DNA from: Branchiostoma lanceolatum
Lineage: Eukaryota; Chordata; Leptocardii; Amphioxiformes; Branchiostomatidae
NCBI RefSeq assembly: GCF_035083965.1
Contig: NC_089725.1
Location: forward strand, 29,583,925 to 29,647,924
DNA length: 64,000 nucleotides
Reading direction: 5' to 3'
Notes under the pieces: model-generated
Database searches by the model: none
What the model saw: the letters and a program-made list of their open reading frames with translations, nothing else
What the model was told of the DNA's origin: nothing
Shown: piece by piece, positions 13,101-28,100 of the stretch
Position numbering within the stretch: the first letter of the stretch is position 1
How the letters are laid out: each line of letters starts with the position of its first letter
Made by a program: the position numbers and the translations under genes

Positions 13101-16100
13101 TCCAGGAAAGAAGAAAGAGGAATAGGATAAAAATGACAGGAAATAAATGCATAAATAAATATGAAACGGAAAAGATGGTAAAACATTGAAAAGAACAGAA
13201 AACTGAGAAGGTTGGAGAAGACTGATTGCCAGATCTTCTATAGTGCCTCAACGGTCAAATAGTTAGACTAAGGCATAGACCAGAGATGAGATGAAAGAAA
13301 ACAAATCTGAGAACAAAGAAAACTAGGCCTGAAGGAAGCTTTCAAATCCCTGAGGATCAAAGCTACTGTATTGTCTGCCAATTCCCGCTTGTTTCAGCTG
13401 CTTCAAGTCCCAATTAGTGCAGTTTCAAGGGAAGCCATGTCACGACAACAGCAACACGAAGGAAAGAGAAAAATGAAGGGGACTATGTTTAGCCGACACA
13501 ACAGAAACAAACAACAAGAACAACTTAATGCTGTTACGCCAGACGTCTAATAAAACAAGCCAAAAATCGCTTCGACTGGCCAATTAGAAGAATTTTCAAG
13601 GGAAGCCATGTCACGACAGCAGCAACACAAAGAACAGATGAAGGGGACAACGTTAATGTCGTAGCCATCGCAGCACAAATGACAGGAAGTACAGCTTTTA
13701 ACTCTGGTTACACCATCCGTCTAATAGAATAAGCCCAAAATTGCTTCAACTGCCAATTAGAAGAATTTTCAAGGGAAGCCATGTCACGACAGCAGCAACA
13801 CAAAAGAAAAGATGGGGACTACGCTAATGTTGTAGCCAACAAGTTACAAATGACAGGAAGTACAGCTTATAATGCTGGTTACACCATCCGTCTAATAAAA
13901 CAAGCCAGAAATTGACAGAGAATTATGAGAAGAAAGTTTTACACACTCAGCTATTGATTCACTAATCAAAAAACAATGACCACTGAGAGCTAATACCAGT
14001 TTAATCATTGAATAAGTCTTTCTATTATTATTAACTTCAATTACTTGAACCACCAGTCAGTGCATTGTCAAGGGAAAACATGCAATGCCGTCCCAAGCAC
14101 ATTGTGTCCACAGGAGGTACATGACTGTATGCTGATATGGGATACTACATGTATGTGGCTCCTTTGCAGACCTTTGGGGTGTGGCTGGTGTTTTTTATGG
14201 CTTTTTTAGCAGACCTGCACTGTCTTCTGATTGCTGCCGCGTTCCATATCAAATATGGCCAAGCTTATTTTGTATGTCCATCCCCAGAACGGGGTCAGAG
14301 AATATATATGTGGCTCTCACATCACAACCAGCTTGTATAACAAGATATAGGTTGAAGTTGAATGTCTAGAAGATGGTAAAACAGATTTTATCTATTTTGC
14401 GTTTTTCTATTTATCAATCTTTAGTGTTTATTTATTTATTTATCTATTTATTTATTTAACTTCACAGAATGAAATCTGAGAGGTGTTGGCAACAGGATCG
14501 ATGCATCCTTTACAAGGCCAACACCTCCAGAGTGTGTGTTGTGCCTCCAGTTACAATAACTGATTTCCATGGGAGCCCTTCACAAAACCAAAGCATCAGG
14601 ATACAAAAAAAATACATTAACATAAGCTTTACAAATCATATACCTTCACACTAATTTAGCATAAGGTAGTAACCATCAATTACATTAAGAGTTATAAGTT
14701 ATACAAATACAATGTACATTGTAACTCAAAATGACTCAAAACACTAACAATTCAAAATCAGCATGAAAGCTCATCTGACTGAAGTAAATTACATAATGAG
14801 AAAAAAAACTGTTCTCCCACCTAAAATCATAAAGATTCGCTTCACATCACATTAATCACTTCCACCTCAATCAAAGCTTGGACCTTCTTTAATGTTTGTC
14901 CATGTGATTGTTCCATCTGGTTCAATTGCTACAATTAGGGCACTTTAGGGGAAAATTCTGTCACGATGTCGCCTGGAGGCAGCATCGAGATGAAACAGCA
15001 AGAGGATGACCAAGCTCTCTCATCACCTCTCATTCATCAGATTAGAGCACTGAGTAATGGCACAGGAAGTACCTCTGATCTCTGAGTCGGAAGCGGGGCT
15101 GTCTCCAGGACCCGACCCTCCCTCCCGGGATGGAATATTTGCTTTTTGGGGCCGACAAAAATGTCACTTTGTCAGTCGAAAAAACCATGGCATGAAATGA
15201 TGAAAATACATTTTCATAAGCTTGAAATGACAGACTTAACAACGAAAATTACCAAATTTGTTTCTGGGAATGTACATGTATGAAAAAGTGTTTCTGGAGG
15301 TTGCAATTTCAAAGCTTTCCTGGATTAGAATGCCCCCATATACCCCTTAGTTTTGCCCATCACGCCTCCAGCTCTCAGTTAGATACAACTGCGATAGACA
15401 AAAATGTCAGGGACAGCCTTGCTCAGGAAACAGTAGGACAGTACTTGGCGATTCTAGTTTGATTTTCTTCCTGTAAAACAACTGGATGGTGTATATGTTT
15501 TCCTGTTATTCTTTTGCTTGGATGAAAGAAAGGTATATAATTATGGCCTTGTATGAAATATAGACAAAAAAAATGGACAAAGATGCCATAAAACCAGATG
15601 AAATGTTTCAGTGCTCTGGGACATTGCTTAGTAATACATGACGATGTAGTGTATACATATATACATGTACATGTACATGTAAGTTTCTATCATTCTTAGC
15701 TTGTAGAGAACATGTGCTACAAATTGTTATAGCATATTTGTTATAAGCAACACATCAATTGTCATCTAAATTGCCATCATGTTATTGCTCACTGATTCGA
15801 GAGGCAGGAAATTAAATTGGCATGGCTCTATAGACAGCATCAATGTAAGACGTGAACTGTGTTGATTTAATCAGCTGAACCAGATACACTGACAAGTTAC
15901 ATACATACGCTAGGGCGTGACCTACATAACACTGCAGGAAAGGCAAAACATACATAAACGTATCAGGAAGGTACAGAAATAGGCAGGCCATCACACAAAC
16001 GGCCTGATTGCTTTGAGTCTGACATCTGGGACTGCAAAACAACCGTTTTACAAAAATAGATTTAATGGAGTCATAGCAATATGTCTATTTCAGTGGGTTA

Positions 16101-19100
16101 TTAATGGCAATCTTGCCCATATAAAAGGAGACACATTTAATATGTATAGAAGACTGACATCTTGAACAAGAACCGTTTTACAAAAATGAGTTTCACAGCA
16201 ATATGTCTATTTCAGTGGGTTATTCGAGACAATCTGTTGCCAACATAAAAGGAGACACGACATGCATATGTAGATCTTAAAACATTGCCAGAACACTGAC
16301 ATCTGAAATTACAAAAAACAGTTCCACAAAAATAAATCTAATGGAGTCACAGCGATATGTCTATTTCAGTGGGTCATTGGAGACAATCTTGAAATGCATA
16401 AAAAAGTGGACACGACATGCATATGTAGATCTTAAAACATTGCTAAAACACTGACATCTGAAATTACAAAACAACGGTTTTACAACAATAAATATAATGG
16501 AGTCGCAGTGATATGCCTATTTCAGCATATTATTTGAGACAATTCTGCCAATAAAAAGGTAGACATTTCACAAATTTAAAGCAACCATTTTATAGGAATA
16601 CATTTAATGGAGTCACCACGATATGGCTTTTATCACCAGTATTTCAGTGGGTTATTTGAGACTATCTTGCCCATTAGAAAGTACACATTTATGTATCTGT
16701 GTGTACATCTTAAAACATTGCCAGAAGCACTGACATTTGGAACTACAAAAAAACAACTGTCATATATCATTTCATTCTGTCGGTTATTTGAGACAATTTT
16801 GTCCATTAGAAAGTACACAAGGTACATTTATGTATCTGTATATAGATCTTAAAACATTGCCAGAAGCACAGACATTCCGAACTACAAAAAAACAACCGTC
16901 ATGTATCATTTCATTCTGTCGGTTATTTGAGACAATCTTGCCCATTAGAAAGGACACAAGATATCTATATGTAGATCATGAAACACTGCCACACCACTTT
17001 GTGTGCAGATGAATACTGACAGTAATGCCTGAAGGCATACACATATAAGTGAGTGAGGCTTTGGGTTGGGGGAGACCATCAATCAAGCATTACCAGACAA
17101 GGTCAGATGGAGAACACAAGAACACGTTAATGCAGCAGATATCATTAGGCTCCGAGGAAGGCAGCTGAGAAAGCTGCAGAAACGTTGGCTGCGTAAAAAG
17201 GAAGATTTGGTTGTGTTTTAAGAATCTTTCTCCGAGTAAAGTGTGTACGAAAACGTAGCAATTAGAGATGGAGACACCCATAACCTTACCCATACTGTTT
17301 TGCTGACCTTCCAATCCCCTAGACAATAATAGTAGGACTGAGGATAGCAATGCTGCATTCATAGAAAACACACACACAAAAACACTCACACAAACACACG
17401 ACATACACACAGACAAGGTAAAAACCCTGAAGGGTGAAGTACCAAGCTATGGAAGGGAATACCTGGGAATCTACTGATCATGACTATTGCCTTCTGCAAA
17501 GGCTTGTTTTTGATTCTGTTAATGATATGCAAGCACTAAAAAGTATCAATGATCAGCGCGCTGGATGCAAAGTTGAAACAGGCTTCACTAAAATTGCCAC
17601 TAATGCTGAATAATGTCTGTGAAGACTTACATAAGTGTAATACATAACTGTAGTCTGTAATTCTCATGACACCAAATGAAAAGTGCCCTTCTTCATGTAC
17701 ATTCAATTACGGTGCGTGTAACATCATTAGGACAATCTCAGACCATCTTCCCCTCCTCATGGGAAATAGAAAGCGATTGCTTCCATAAATCAGGGTGTAT
17801 TTCCCGGGGAAGAAGTGACACCTGCCCTCAAGAAATGCATCTCGCATCTGAACATTATTTCCTCAAGGAGCCCTCATCTTCTGCCATTATAAAGTGTGCT
17901 TAAGCAATAATATAATTTGTAATCACAGAACATTGACATGGGAGAATGTATGGAGAGATGTAGGCTAGGCCTGTGGTTATCATACTAGAGGATGCAAACT
18001 AAAAGACATTTCCAAAACAGAATGATAGTTTACATTTCTATCCACAGGGAAGAAGTCTTTGATCTGTCACCACCACCAACAATTCAGCACCAAGGACATC
18101 ATCCTACTGCATGTTGTAGAGCTTTTCACGGATAAAAGGTGACTTAGAGTTACCAACTAATTGGAACCAGAACCTCTGGTGTGAGACTGCTACCAGTTGA
18201 GCTACAGGGACATCGATTTGTATGGATATGGCTGCCAGACTTTTCTACATGGAAGCAATCAAAGTAGCTTATGTGAACTAGAATGGATGGATACCAGGGT
18301 GGTTTTGACTTGTCTACTGCATGTTGTAGAGCTTTTCACAGATAACAGGTGACTTATGGTAAACAAGACATTACCATGACAACAAGAATGGTAAACAACA
18401 CATTACCATGACAACAAGAATGTTTTGATTTGCCTGGAATTCATCCTACTGTAGCTCTGGTTTGCTCCTCTGATCGCTTCCCTGCCAACTAGTCTGGCAC
18501 AATTCAATAGAGGATTGATTGACATCTGAATATTGACGAACAATATAAGCCAGATCCCTGATTGGCTCAAAGTTGCACATTCCTCTGTAACAGCATGGTA
18601 ACAGGGTTCAAACAGGCACTTGGCAGTTTGATCACTGTTACACTTATTATTTAATGGTTTCTGTATCTGCAGAAGTGGAAATGTGCATTACACTGCTTCT
18701 GACAAATATTCATAAATGAAATAGATAAGAACAAAAGAGATGGGTGCAAGACTACTTGTCATGGAAGCAATCAAAGGATCATATTTGAGCTAGAATGGAT
18801 GGCTACCAGGGTAGTTTTGACTTGTCTTACCTTTTGTTGTTGTACAGGAGACTCCAGTTGTATTGTGACTGGCCCGTCGTTCTGTATACTGACCTGCATG
18901 TAGGCTCCAAACCTACCATCTGCAAAATAGGTGGAAAAAAGCTTTATTACGATGTACAGAATCTGCACAAACATCGGTGGAATGTTTTGAAACAAATCAC
19001 TACTACCTGACACACTAGCATATACATGGTGTAAGGAGGAGTGGTCCGACTCTCTGTTATACTTGAAAAGAGGAATAAAGTCAAAACCGGTTTAATAACA

Positions 19101-22100
19101 GGTATCAGCATCTTCATTTTTTAGCAACTTCGAAAACTGGATAAAGCAATATTGATAACAATTAGTCCAAACTGTACCAGTGACCACCTTTGCCTAAGGA
19201 CCTCATCTGGCCAATTTTGCTGGTCCCTTTAGGTTCCTTTTTCCCATTGACCCAGACTTTAGAATCCTGTCCATAGCTACCACCTGTCTACTGTGGCCAC
19301 TTCCCCAAGTCCTCACCTTTGAGTGGTCACTGTGGACAAGTTTGAATGTACACAGTGGAAAATACCACTATTCATACCTCTCTCTCTCTCCCACTGTCTT
19401 CAAACTGAAGTGAAAACTAATGACTGAGTTCCCTTTTTACAGTTTTGGCATGCTTTCCAAGCCCTTTATGCAACAGCAAGTCCTTCAACTTGTAGAAAAA
19501 TTGAACCACTCTTAGGTTCACTCCCGCTGTTAAAGATCAGGTCCTCTACCTACCACCTTTCTTCAAACTGATCTTAAAACTAATTTCTAAAACTAATCTC
19601 TTTTTAGTCTAGAGTTTTGGTATGCTTCCCAAGCCCTTAATACAACAGCAAGTTCTTCAACTTCTAGAAAAATTGAACCACCCTTTTGTTCACTCCCGCT
19701 GTCAAAGGTCAAGTGCTCTACCTACTAATAAAGTCAACCTTCTGCACAATTCCTCTCCCTCTGTCAACCTTTCTTTAAACTGATCTGAAAAGAAATTCCT
19801 GAGTTTAGGAGTTCAGGCTTGCTTCCTTTGATACAACAGCACGTCCTTCAACTTCTAGGAAAATTTAACCACTCTTAGGTTCACTCACGCTGTCAAAGGT
19901 CATGTGCTCTACCGACTAACCTTCTGCATAGCTCCTCTCCCTCTCTTCAATCTTTCTTCAAATAGATTTGAAAACTAATTCCTGAGTTCTCTTTTCAGAG
20001 TCCAGGCATGCTGCTCAAGCCATTTATACAACAGCAAGTCCTTCAACTTCTAGGAAAATTGGACCACCCTTCGATTCACTCCAGCTGTTAAAGATCAGGT
20101 CCCCTACCTACCACCTTTCTTCAAACTGATCTTAAAACTAATTTCTAAAACTAATCTCTTTTTAGTCTAGAGTCTTGGCATGCTTTCCAAGTCCCTAATA
20201 CAACTGTTACAGCAAGTCCTTCAACTTGTTGAAAATTGAACCACCCTTTCTCGTTCACTCCCGCTGTCAAAAGTCATGTGCTCTACCTACTAAGTCAACC
20301 TTCTGCACAATTCCTCTCCCTCTCTCAACCTTCCTTGGTTGATCTGAAACAAACTAATGTCTGAGTTCTCTTTCTATACATGTAGTTTAGGCATGCTTCC
20401 TTTAACACAGCAGCAAGTCCTTCAACTTCTAGAAAAATTGATCCACCTTTTTGTTCACTCCCGCTGTCAAATGTCATGTCTGCACAATTCCTCTCCCTCT
20501 CACAAACTTTCTTCAAACTGATCTGAAAGCTAATTCCTGAGTTCTCTTTCTATAGTTCAGGCATGCTTCCTTTAATACAACAACAAGTCCTTCAACTTCT
20601 AGAAAACGTGTTTTTGTTCACTCCCGCTGTCAAAGGTCAGGTCGTCTAGTACGTCAGACTCTACCTACTAACGAAACAACCTCCTGCACGACTCCTCTCC
20701 CTCTCTCAACCTTTCTTCAAATTGACTTCAAAACTAATTCCTGAGTTTTCTTTTAAGAGTTCAGGCATGCTTCCTTTGATACAGCAGCAAGTCCTTCAAC
20801 TTCTAGAAAAAGTGTTTTTGTTCACTCCCGCTATCAAAGGTCAAGTCGTCTAGTACGTCTATCTACTAACGAAACAACCTCCTGCACGACTCCTCTCCCT
20901 CTCTCAACCGTTCTTCAAACTGATCTGAAAATAAATTCCCTCTTTTACAGTTTTGGCATGCTTCCCATAACAGAAGTCCTTCAACTTCAGAATCTACTAA
21001 GCCCACACTGACTTGAATATAGAGAGGACTTTGATTTCATTCGTTTCCAAACAAAAAAAGCAGGGGTGTCTCCAGCTTAATTTTTTTCCGTCTCACTCAC
21101 TTTCATGTCATAAAGTTCAGATTTTGGGACGGACAAGGTAATTTTTTTCCTGTCGACAGCCCTGAAAAAGAGTTTTGACCAAACTGTAAATTGTGCAAAG
21201 AAACTGCAAAATGAGAATGTGTGCGGTGAATTGTGAAAAAATATCAGAAAATGAATACTAATGTTGTAGAATGCCCCTTTTCCTATCATACTTTTTTGCC
21301 ATGTGTATCAGAACAACTAAGCAAAAAATGTATTTAGAGTCCTCAGCAAAGTGTTCCAAAGTCAAAGGAAAAAAAATGTGGAAGAACAAAAATATAGAAT
21401 TCACTACGTTGATGAAGGTTAGATATCCAGGTAGTAAGATACGCCCAAAATATAGAATTCACTGTTTGCTACACCATATTCTGTGTGTTCAGTAATTTGT
21501 TCAACCTTCCTAACCTCATGGATTTCATCATAAAGGCATATTTTTTTTGCATGCTTGCAGCAGTTTTTTGGTACTCAGAGGATTTCACCCTTACAAATCA
21601 AATCTAAGTTCTAGAAAAAGTGAAGTCTTAGAGCCCTTTTTGTTCGCTCCGGCCGTGAAAGGTCAGTTCCTAATGAGGCCAACCTGATTCTCTCGTTGTT
21701 ATCTATCCTTTCCTCCGGGGAACGATGGAATAAAACCTTAAGTGCGACCCCAGGCCGACAGCGGCATGATAATGTCTGTGTCTCTGACATTCTATACAGG
21801 TCTCCAAATTGAAATTCTGACTGGAAGGCAGTCCTAGAGAGATGGAAGCCCACGCCTGTTGCTTAATTGCATTCTTTATCCATTCTGTATAGCTATATAC
21901 AGTGGCAGGGCTCAAAATACTGTAAATGCAGAAATGTTTGCGCTGGTTTTATGTTTGCGTTTTTTGTCGGCGACCGTTTCACTGCAAACTTAGAGCCGCC
22001 GCGAACATTTTCGTCCAATACTGTAGCAGTATGTGACTAAAGCGCTGCCGCAAACTTAAAACCGCCGCGAACATTCGATTTTGCCTTTAGCGTGAAATAA

Positions 22101-25100
22101 AAACCATGTGAACTTAAAAGGATTTGCAGAACTTTCCTTCTATTCATACCAGCAAAATTGTAAGGAATTTTACGTCCAATATTGATAAAAACTTTCTGCA
22201 AACATGCAAGTGGATAATCATGATGATGTAAAATTAGTGTTAACGGGGGGTGCCCAAACATGTTTATTTTTTTTTTGCGCTCGAACTCACGGCGCTCCAT
22301 TGCTGGTTGCCAGAGAATGGTCATGTTTTAATGAATGAATTTTGAACACATTCATCTAAAGAACATACATGGACAAGAAATGTATTCATACTGTTCATGG
22401 GCCCTTCACGCTCCGCGTTACAAGCGGCAAACGCTGTGAGACGTTTTCACGAATGTACCTTCTGATTTAGTGCTACGCCAGATAGTGTGCCTATCTTATT
22501 ACGCTTTGGTAATTTTGCTCTCTTCGGAAGTTGGTGATGAAGTTAGGGAAATGTAAATAAGGCTTGAATTCTACTATATTCTAGCTTTCTTTTGACCGGA
22601 AAATTTTGACTGTGTGCACTTCTCACGTCATGTGAGAAGGGCTATATCTAGCGCATCCCAGCTCATGTTTCCACAGGAAATACATGTAGGCTTCTACGCA
22701 CTGTGCGTGCGGCCCGACGTACGTCTTGAGTGCGACCCGTCTGCTTATTGGGAAATATCTTCGCCATCTCTGTATTCAGTTTCCTTTTCATAGACGGTAC
22801 CAATCTCATGTTAGAGCGTTACAAAGCTATGCGTTGAATCGCCGTCCGAAACCATCGCGGCCCAAAAAATGGCGGGAAAGCAACGTCACCAGATGGCAGC
22901 GATGTTTACGTTGTTTTCTTTGGTCGGTTTTCTTCTCAACAAACACTTAAAGACCCAATTTTTTTACGTTTTATGAAGTTATATTTCTTATGTGTATGAT
23001 AGTTGTGTATCTGCTTGGCACAGGTCGTATATTTAGGTGCCAGGCCGTCTAGCTATGCAGTGAACCTCTACTCAGCGTTGACATCATTAGTGTCAAAATA
23101 CTATTCTCGACAAAAGAAGAAATGAATATGTACACATATTTTTTTAATGCAAATAACAATTATGTGCATGAACTTGGTTTATTTACCTTCCTTATGTGGG
23201 CTAAAACTTCACAGCAACATTCATGGATTGTCAACCAGGGAGCCTACAAATACAATGTAAGTGTTCATGCACTCAGGAACTTTACTGAAAACAGTTCAAT
23301 TTCATTAGTACATCTTTGTGACAAGCAATTTATGAAATACTGAGCAATTTGACCAAATACAGTACAAATTCATTTCGATAGATAATGCACTTATGGGTAT
23401 GTATATCTATCTATCTAATACATGCATTTATTCATTTATCTAAATCTTCAAAGCATCTGGGTAACCACCACAACAATTTGTTGATTTCCAATAGGACTTA
23501 GCAATTCTACAGCTATACTTAACAACCTTATTAGTGAAATTGTTAAGTATACCCATAAAGTTGCCCAATGTGTACAAATAAGATAGCACTGTATTCCGTG
23601 ACAATGCTAATTAAGTATACTCCCTGTAAATTTATGGGTAGGCACCCCTGGATAAGTAATAAAAACAAGGGTTCTTCTCAACCAGGCAGTCAAGAAAAGT
23701 CTTGCATGTCCTCCTCTAGACATAACAAGTGCGTTTGCATGACTTTCCCCTGCTTGTTATGTATGATCCAAGTAATGAAAGGACTTTAGATGCGTGGGTT
23801 GAAGTCACGAATCATGCTTATCATTATAGCATTTATATTGCTGATGATACTTCATGGGGGTGCTCCGACTAATGCCGGTAGCCCTCAATTCCCATTAGAT
23901 TCAATGACATTATGGAATAACACATGGGTAATCTCAACAAATTGCAAAGACGCATGCTGAACAACTGATGTACAATGTGTGTACTTGTAACTGACAAGCC
24001 AATGTACAAAATGTGAGGCCACCAGAAATTCAATTGGTTGGTTCTAGGACTGAAAAAAAATACACGTTAACTGAAATATGCCAAAAATAGTTACTCGATC
24101 AAGCAACTGGATAAAATTTTGAAACAGTCAGACGTTTCAGACAGCATCCGCTATCATTCGTCAGAGACTGTTCAACTGAAGTATCAAACTTGAATACAGA
24201 GACTGAGGGCAGGGATTATGCTTGGTTCAGTTCAGTGCACTTTCAGGGAGTGAACATGTCAGAATTCAAAAGTATAGTGAACATATCTAATTCCATAGTG
24301 ATGGCCCCTGGTACTGTACTAGTAAGCCCTTAAATTTTAAGGGCTTACAGTACCAGGGGCCATCACTATGGAATAAACTATCAGCCGAACAAAGACAACT
24401 CACCACAATAACGTAATATGTCACCGTGTTAGGGGAGGTTTAACTTATAGGGGAAGGGCTAGCAAACCCTCCCTGTAAAATGATAGAAACAGCAAGGAAA
24501 CTTACCGACCTATGTGCCACTAGGTGTACAGCAACACCAAAAGTGTAAGAGAGATTCGTACTTCAGTCTTTTCTGAGGCATACAATTCTGGTCATGGGTG
24601 TGGGATGAGGTAGCTGAAATTGAGTCCGATGTACAGGTCTAAGAAATCTGCTGAAAGGACTTTTCTTTTCAGCCAGGAATCCTCTGGCTGGACCTAAATT
24701 TGTGGGACAGCGAATCCCTGGCTCAGAGTTTTACCCACAGAACACAGAAAATGATAATCTTGATCCCTGCGGGGTGAAAATGTATGACAAGTTTGCTCAG
24801 AAAATAGGGCAGCTACAATGTACTTGCTGCTAATGACAGATGAACATAATGACCGTTCCATCATTTTGACAAAGCTGGGCTCGAAATTCATTTTTGGAAA
24901 ATAGGTGCACTGGTGCACCCAACCCAAAAAATTAGGTGCACAGAGAGAATTTTGGGTGCACCACGTAGAATAAATTTGAATGTCAGCAAAACATAATTAC
25001 AATTTGAAAAGTTAAAGGCTCTTTAGAACTTCAATCTGTAATTCTATAGCAAACTTTAAAATTTCAAACAAGTGATAAATCACAAAAGGTTATACTGTAT

Positions 25101-28100
25101 TGCTATTTCTGATACTTACATTTCAAGAATATTCTGCATACTTAGTGTACAATGGTGCCTTTACCCTGTAGCCTACAAAAATATCTAGGTGCACTGGTGC
25201 ACCCACAGTCAAAAATTAGGTGTTCAGCTCCAATTTTGGGTGCACACAGGTGCACATGCACCCGCTATATCGAGCCCTGATTAAATCAAAGGACACGCGG
25301 AGGTGGGAATGGGCTTGCTATGCAGATGACGAAATAGAAATCTAGGGCTAAGGTTAATCAGTCATCCTCAATGAACGGGTTCATGTAGCTAGTGTAGTGC
25401 AATGCAGCTTTGCTACGGCTCACATATTTTGGCCAAGTTTGATATAGACCATGTACATCTGCTAACTTCTTCATCTTGTTCTTTTGTCAATTATTTGAAA
25501 TGAAGCACTATGATTTTTCAAGAATAAAGCAGCTAGTAGTGTAAAGCAGCTTGGCTATGGCTCACATTTTTTTGCCAAGCACACCAGGTCACCCCTACTC
25601 TCCACGATAAAATGTGTTGGGTTCTTTTATGTGCAGAGATTTGATGCTTGGGGCTAACGCCAGAAGCTCCCTGACGGGGTCGCCAGCATTACGTCACCAT
25701 CCAAAATGATGAATGCATTAATCCATTACAATTTTTCCAGGGTACCAGGTACCAGGCACCAGGTACCCACCCAGGAACAAATAGTTGACTTGCTTGCAAC
25801 TTTTATCTGGCTTCAATGATTTTGACGTGATTGACATGCTAAATACCCCGATTGACATCCGTGTTAAAGGTGAACAATTGACAACGATTTTAGCACTCTA
25901 CATGTACATGCATACCTACTTGACCAGTTTGCACCAGTACTTAAGTGTCAGTGTGCTTAAGGCATTCACTTTTCAGACTTACTCACTTTGTGTTGACAAC
26001 GTGTTAATATCGCAGCAGGTCTACAAGTACCTTTCAGTTTGTCGTGTTTGTACAATTAATGCAGAAATGTTTACGTTTTTTGCAGTAAGCTGTTTGCCGC
26101 GAACTTAAAATCACCGCAAAATGTTTTGCCCTCCTATCCCCTTGTCTACTATTGTCTCAAACGAACTTAAAAACACTCTATTTTTGCCCTATTGAGTGAT
26201 CAAAACCAGTCGCGAACTTAACTGCATTAACAGTACTAGTGAGAACTGTTACAGTAATTATTGTTTCTTTCACAGACTGTAACTTTAAGTTCACTTATCT
26301 GTAAATCACTTGCCACCACCGTCAAGTTAAAGTTCAGTTAAAATGTCCATTTCCCTGACAACATGAAATTTTGCTACCGTGAAGATAGAGTGAATTACAG
26401 TACCTTTTATTTTGTCGGGTTGGTATGCTTTCCTCATCTGCTGTAAGAACTCTTCGTAGAAGGCCTGGGACTGTTCAGCTGCCATGGACTGGTGGAAGTC
26501 GGGCTTGTTTCCCTTCAGCACACAGTACAGGGTAAACTGTGGGCAAATGGAACAGCAAATAAGAATTCTGTTATGATAATAATGGCTTATTGGTCAGAAA
26601 TTACCAGTGCAATGGCAGCCAGTACTGAATTGCTGCAGGGTTTACAATCGCATAATATACAACAGATACATATTTGCTCCACACTTGCACTTTGTGGAAC
26701 TGTGCAAGGGTCCGGGAGGCTGCCATTCGGCGCCAGCAGGTGACCTCAATACGACCTTCCCCAACCTAAGTCAGGTACCCATTCACACCTGGGTGGAGTG
26801 AGGAAAGTCGTGTAAAGTGCCTTTTCCCAAGGGCACAACATCGGGGCATAGCAGCGGTTTCGAATGCGGGACCTCTCGGTTCTGGGCAAAACACCCTACC
26901 GATTGCACCACACGATGCTACAAAAGTCATGTATAACAGACCTACATGTACATGTAGTTGTCCTCACACACCCTCAGTAAACTGGTCACGTACTTCAATT
27001 TGTTACAATGCTTAACGTCTCCCTTCATGTGTAGGTGACATACTGGTAGTCTGAGAGTACTTCATGTTTGACTAATGATGCCTCGACCGATACACGCAGA
27101 TCATTAAGAGTTGAAGAAACCCCTTCTGGCATCTTTAACCTTCAAAACAGGTGATGTTCCTCCTTGAGAGTTCATCTGCATTGGTAGAAATCATTCCGGA
27201 TCAAAGTTGGACTGTAATTGCCGACGCACAGGACTTTGGGTGAGTCCAATTTTTTGTATTGGCAATTATAGTTCAACTTTGGACTAGGTGCTAGGTTCTT
27301 CTCTCATGTGCGACGTGAAATGATTAAAGCAGAAGCGTTCACACGTCTCGAACTGGACTGCCCTGAGATTACAGTTACACAACGGGTTCACGCCAGGATA
27401 AGAGAGACTAGACCTTATGACTACTGGTACATATCACTGCCAGTGTTTCTCTCTTATGACACGGTGTATGACGGGAAATGATTAAAACAGAAGCGTTCAC
27501 AAGTCAAACTGAACTGCCCAGCGGGTGATTACAGTTACACAACAAGTTCACTCCAGGATAAGATAATTACACATGACTACAAGATCACTGCCAGTGTTTC
27601 ACTCTTATGACATTGTGTACGACGTGAAATGATTAAAACAGAACTGTGGACACATCTTGAACCAAACTGCCCTGTGATTACGGTTACACAACGGCTTCAT
27701 ACGAGGACAAACTGTGCACATGATTGCCAATCATTGCCAGTCCCAAGATGGAGACCTACAAACAGGGACTGTCTTCCGATGATCGTTGTACTCAGTAACT
27801 GTAAATCTTGAAACTCTCGCTACGGTGTAACCATGGGGTTCAAGTGCCACCAACTGACCAGTCTAAAGGGTCTGGACCTTTTAGCCTAGTGGTTAGTGCG
27901 TTGGGGTCATGGCTGGTGGCCCGGGCTTGGTGCGGGTTCAAATCCCGGGTGCCAGAACATTTTACTACTGGCCTTGTGCACTTCAATGGTTTTATTCTTG
28001 CAGTTATCACAATGACCTCTCCACTTCAAATTCAAGACACCTGGAACATGTGTCACTACTGTACTATAGAACTGTTGCAAATCTGAATTCAAAACACTGC

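Larger units (their letters stand above)
7144..18830 (-). other. DTD1 intron 5 (11.7 kb), repeats only
   Basis: No coding exon was recognised. Contents are LINE relics (7850-8140, 11030-11440, 11505-11725, 12968-13275), MITE-type elements, three tandem arrays (8395-9385, 13375-13915, 16060-16985), an inverted-repeat pair (9503-10325), a dispersed repeat at 12009-12200, tRNA-like pieces and a CA-rich run near 17360-17415. 14400-15050 and 17420-18130 show nothing. Confidence 0.6.
18920..26403 (-). other. DTD1 intron 4
   Basis: 7.5 kb holding the array at 19375-20995, two CTGTAAATGCA MITEs, the hairpin and LINE relic at 24291-24600, the GGGCTCGA element and a repeat at 25380-25690. 22150-24070 shows nothing beyond ordinary AT-rich sequence. 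Confidence 0.6.

Noticed and set aside
21611..21853. 80-codon minus-strand frame and similar 60-90-codon frames throughout the introns
   Set aside because: Lengths expected by chance in AT-rich DNA; no recognisable motifs, splice logic or composition change.
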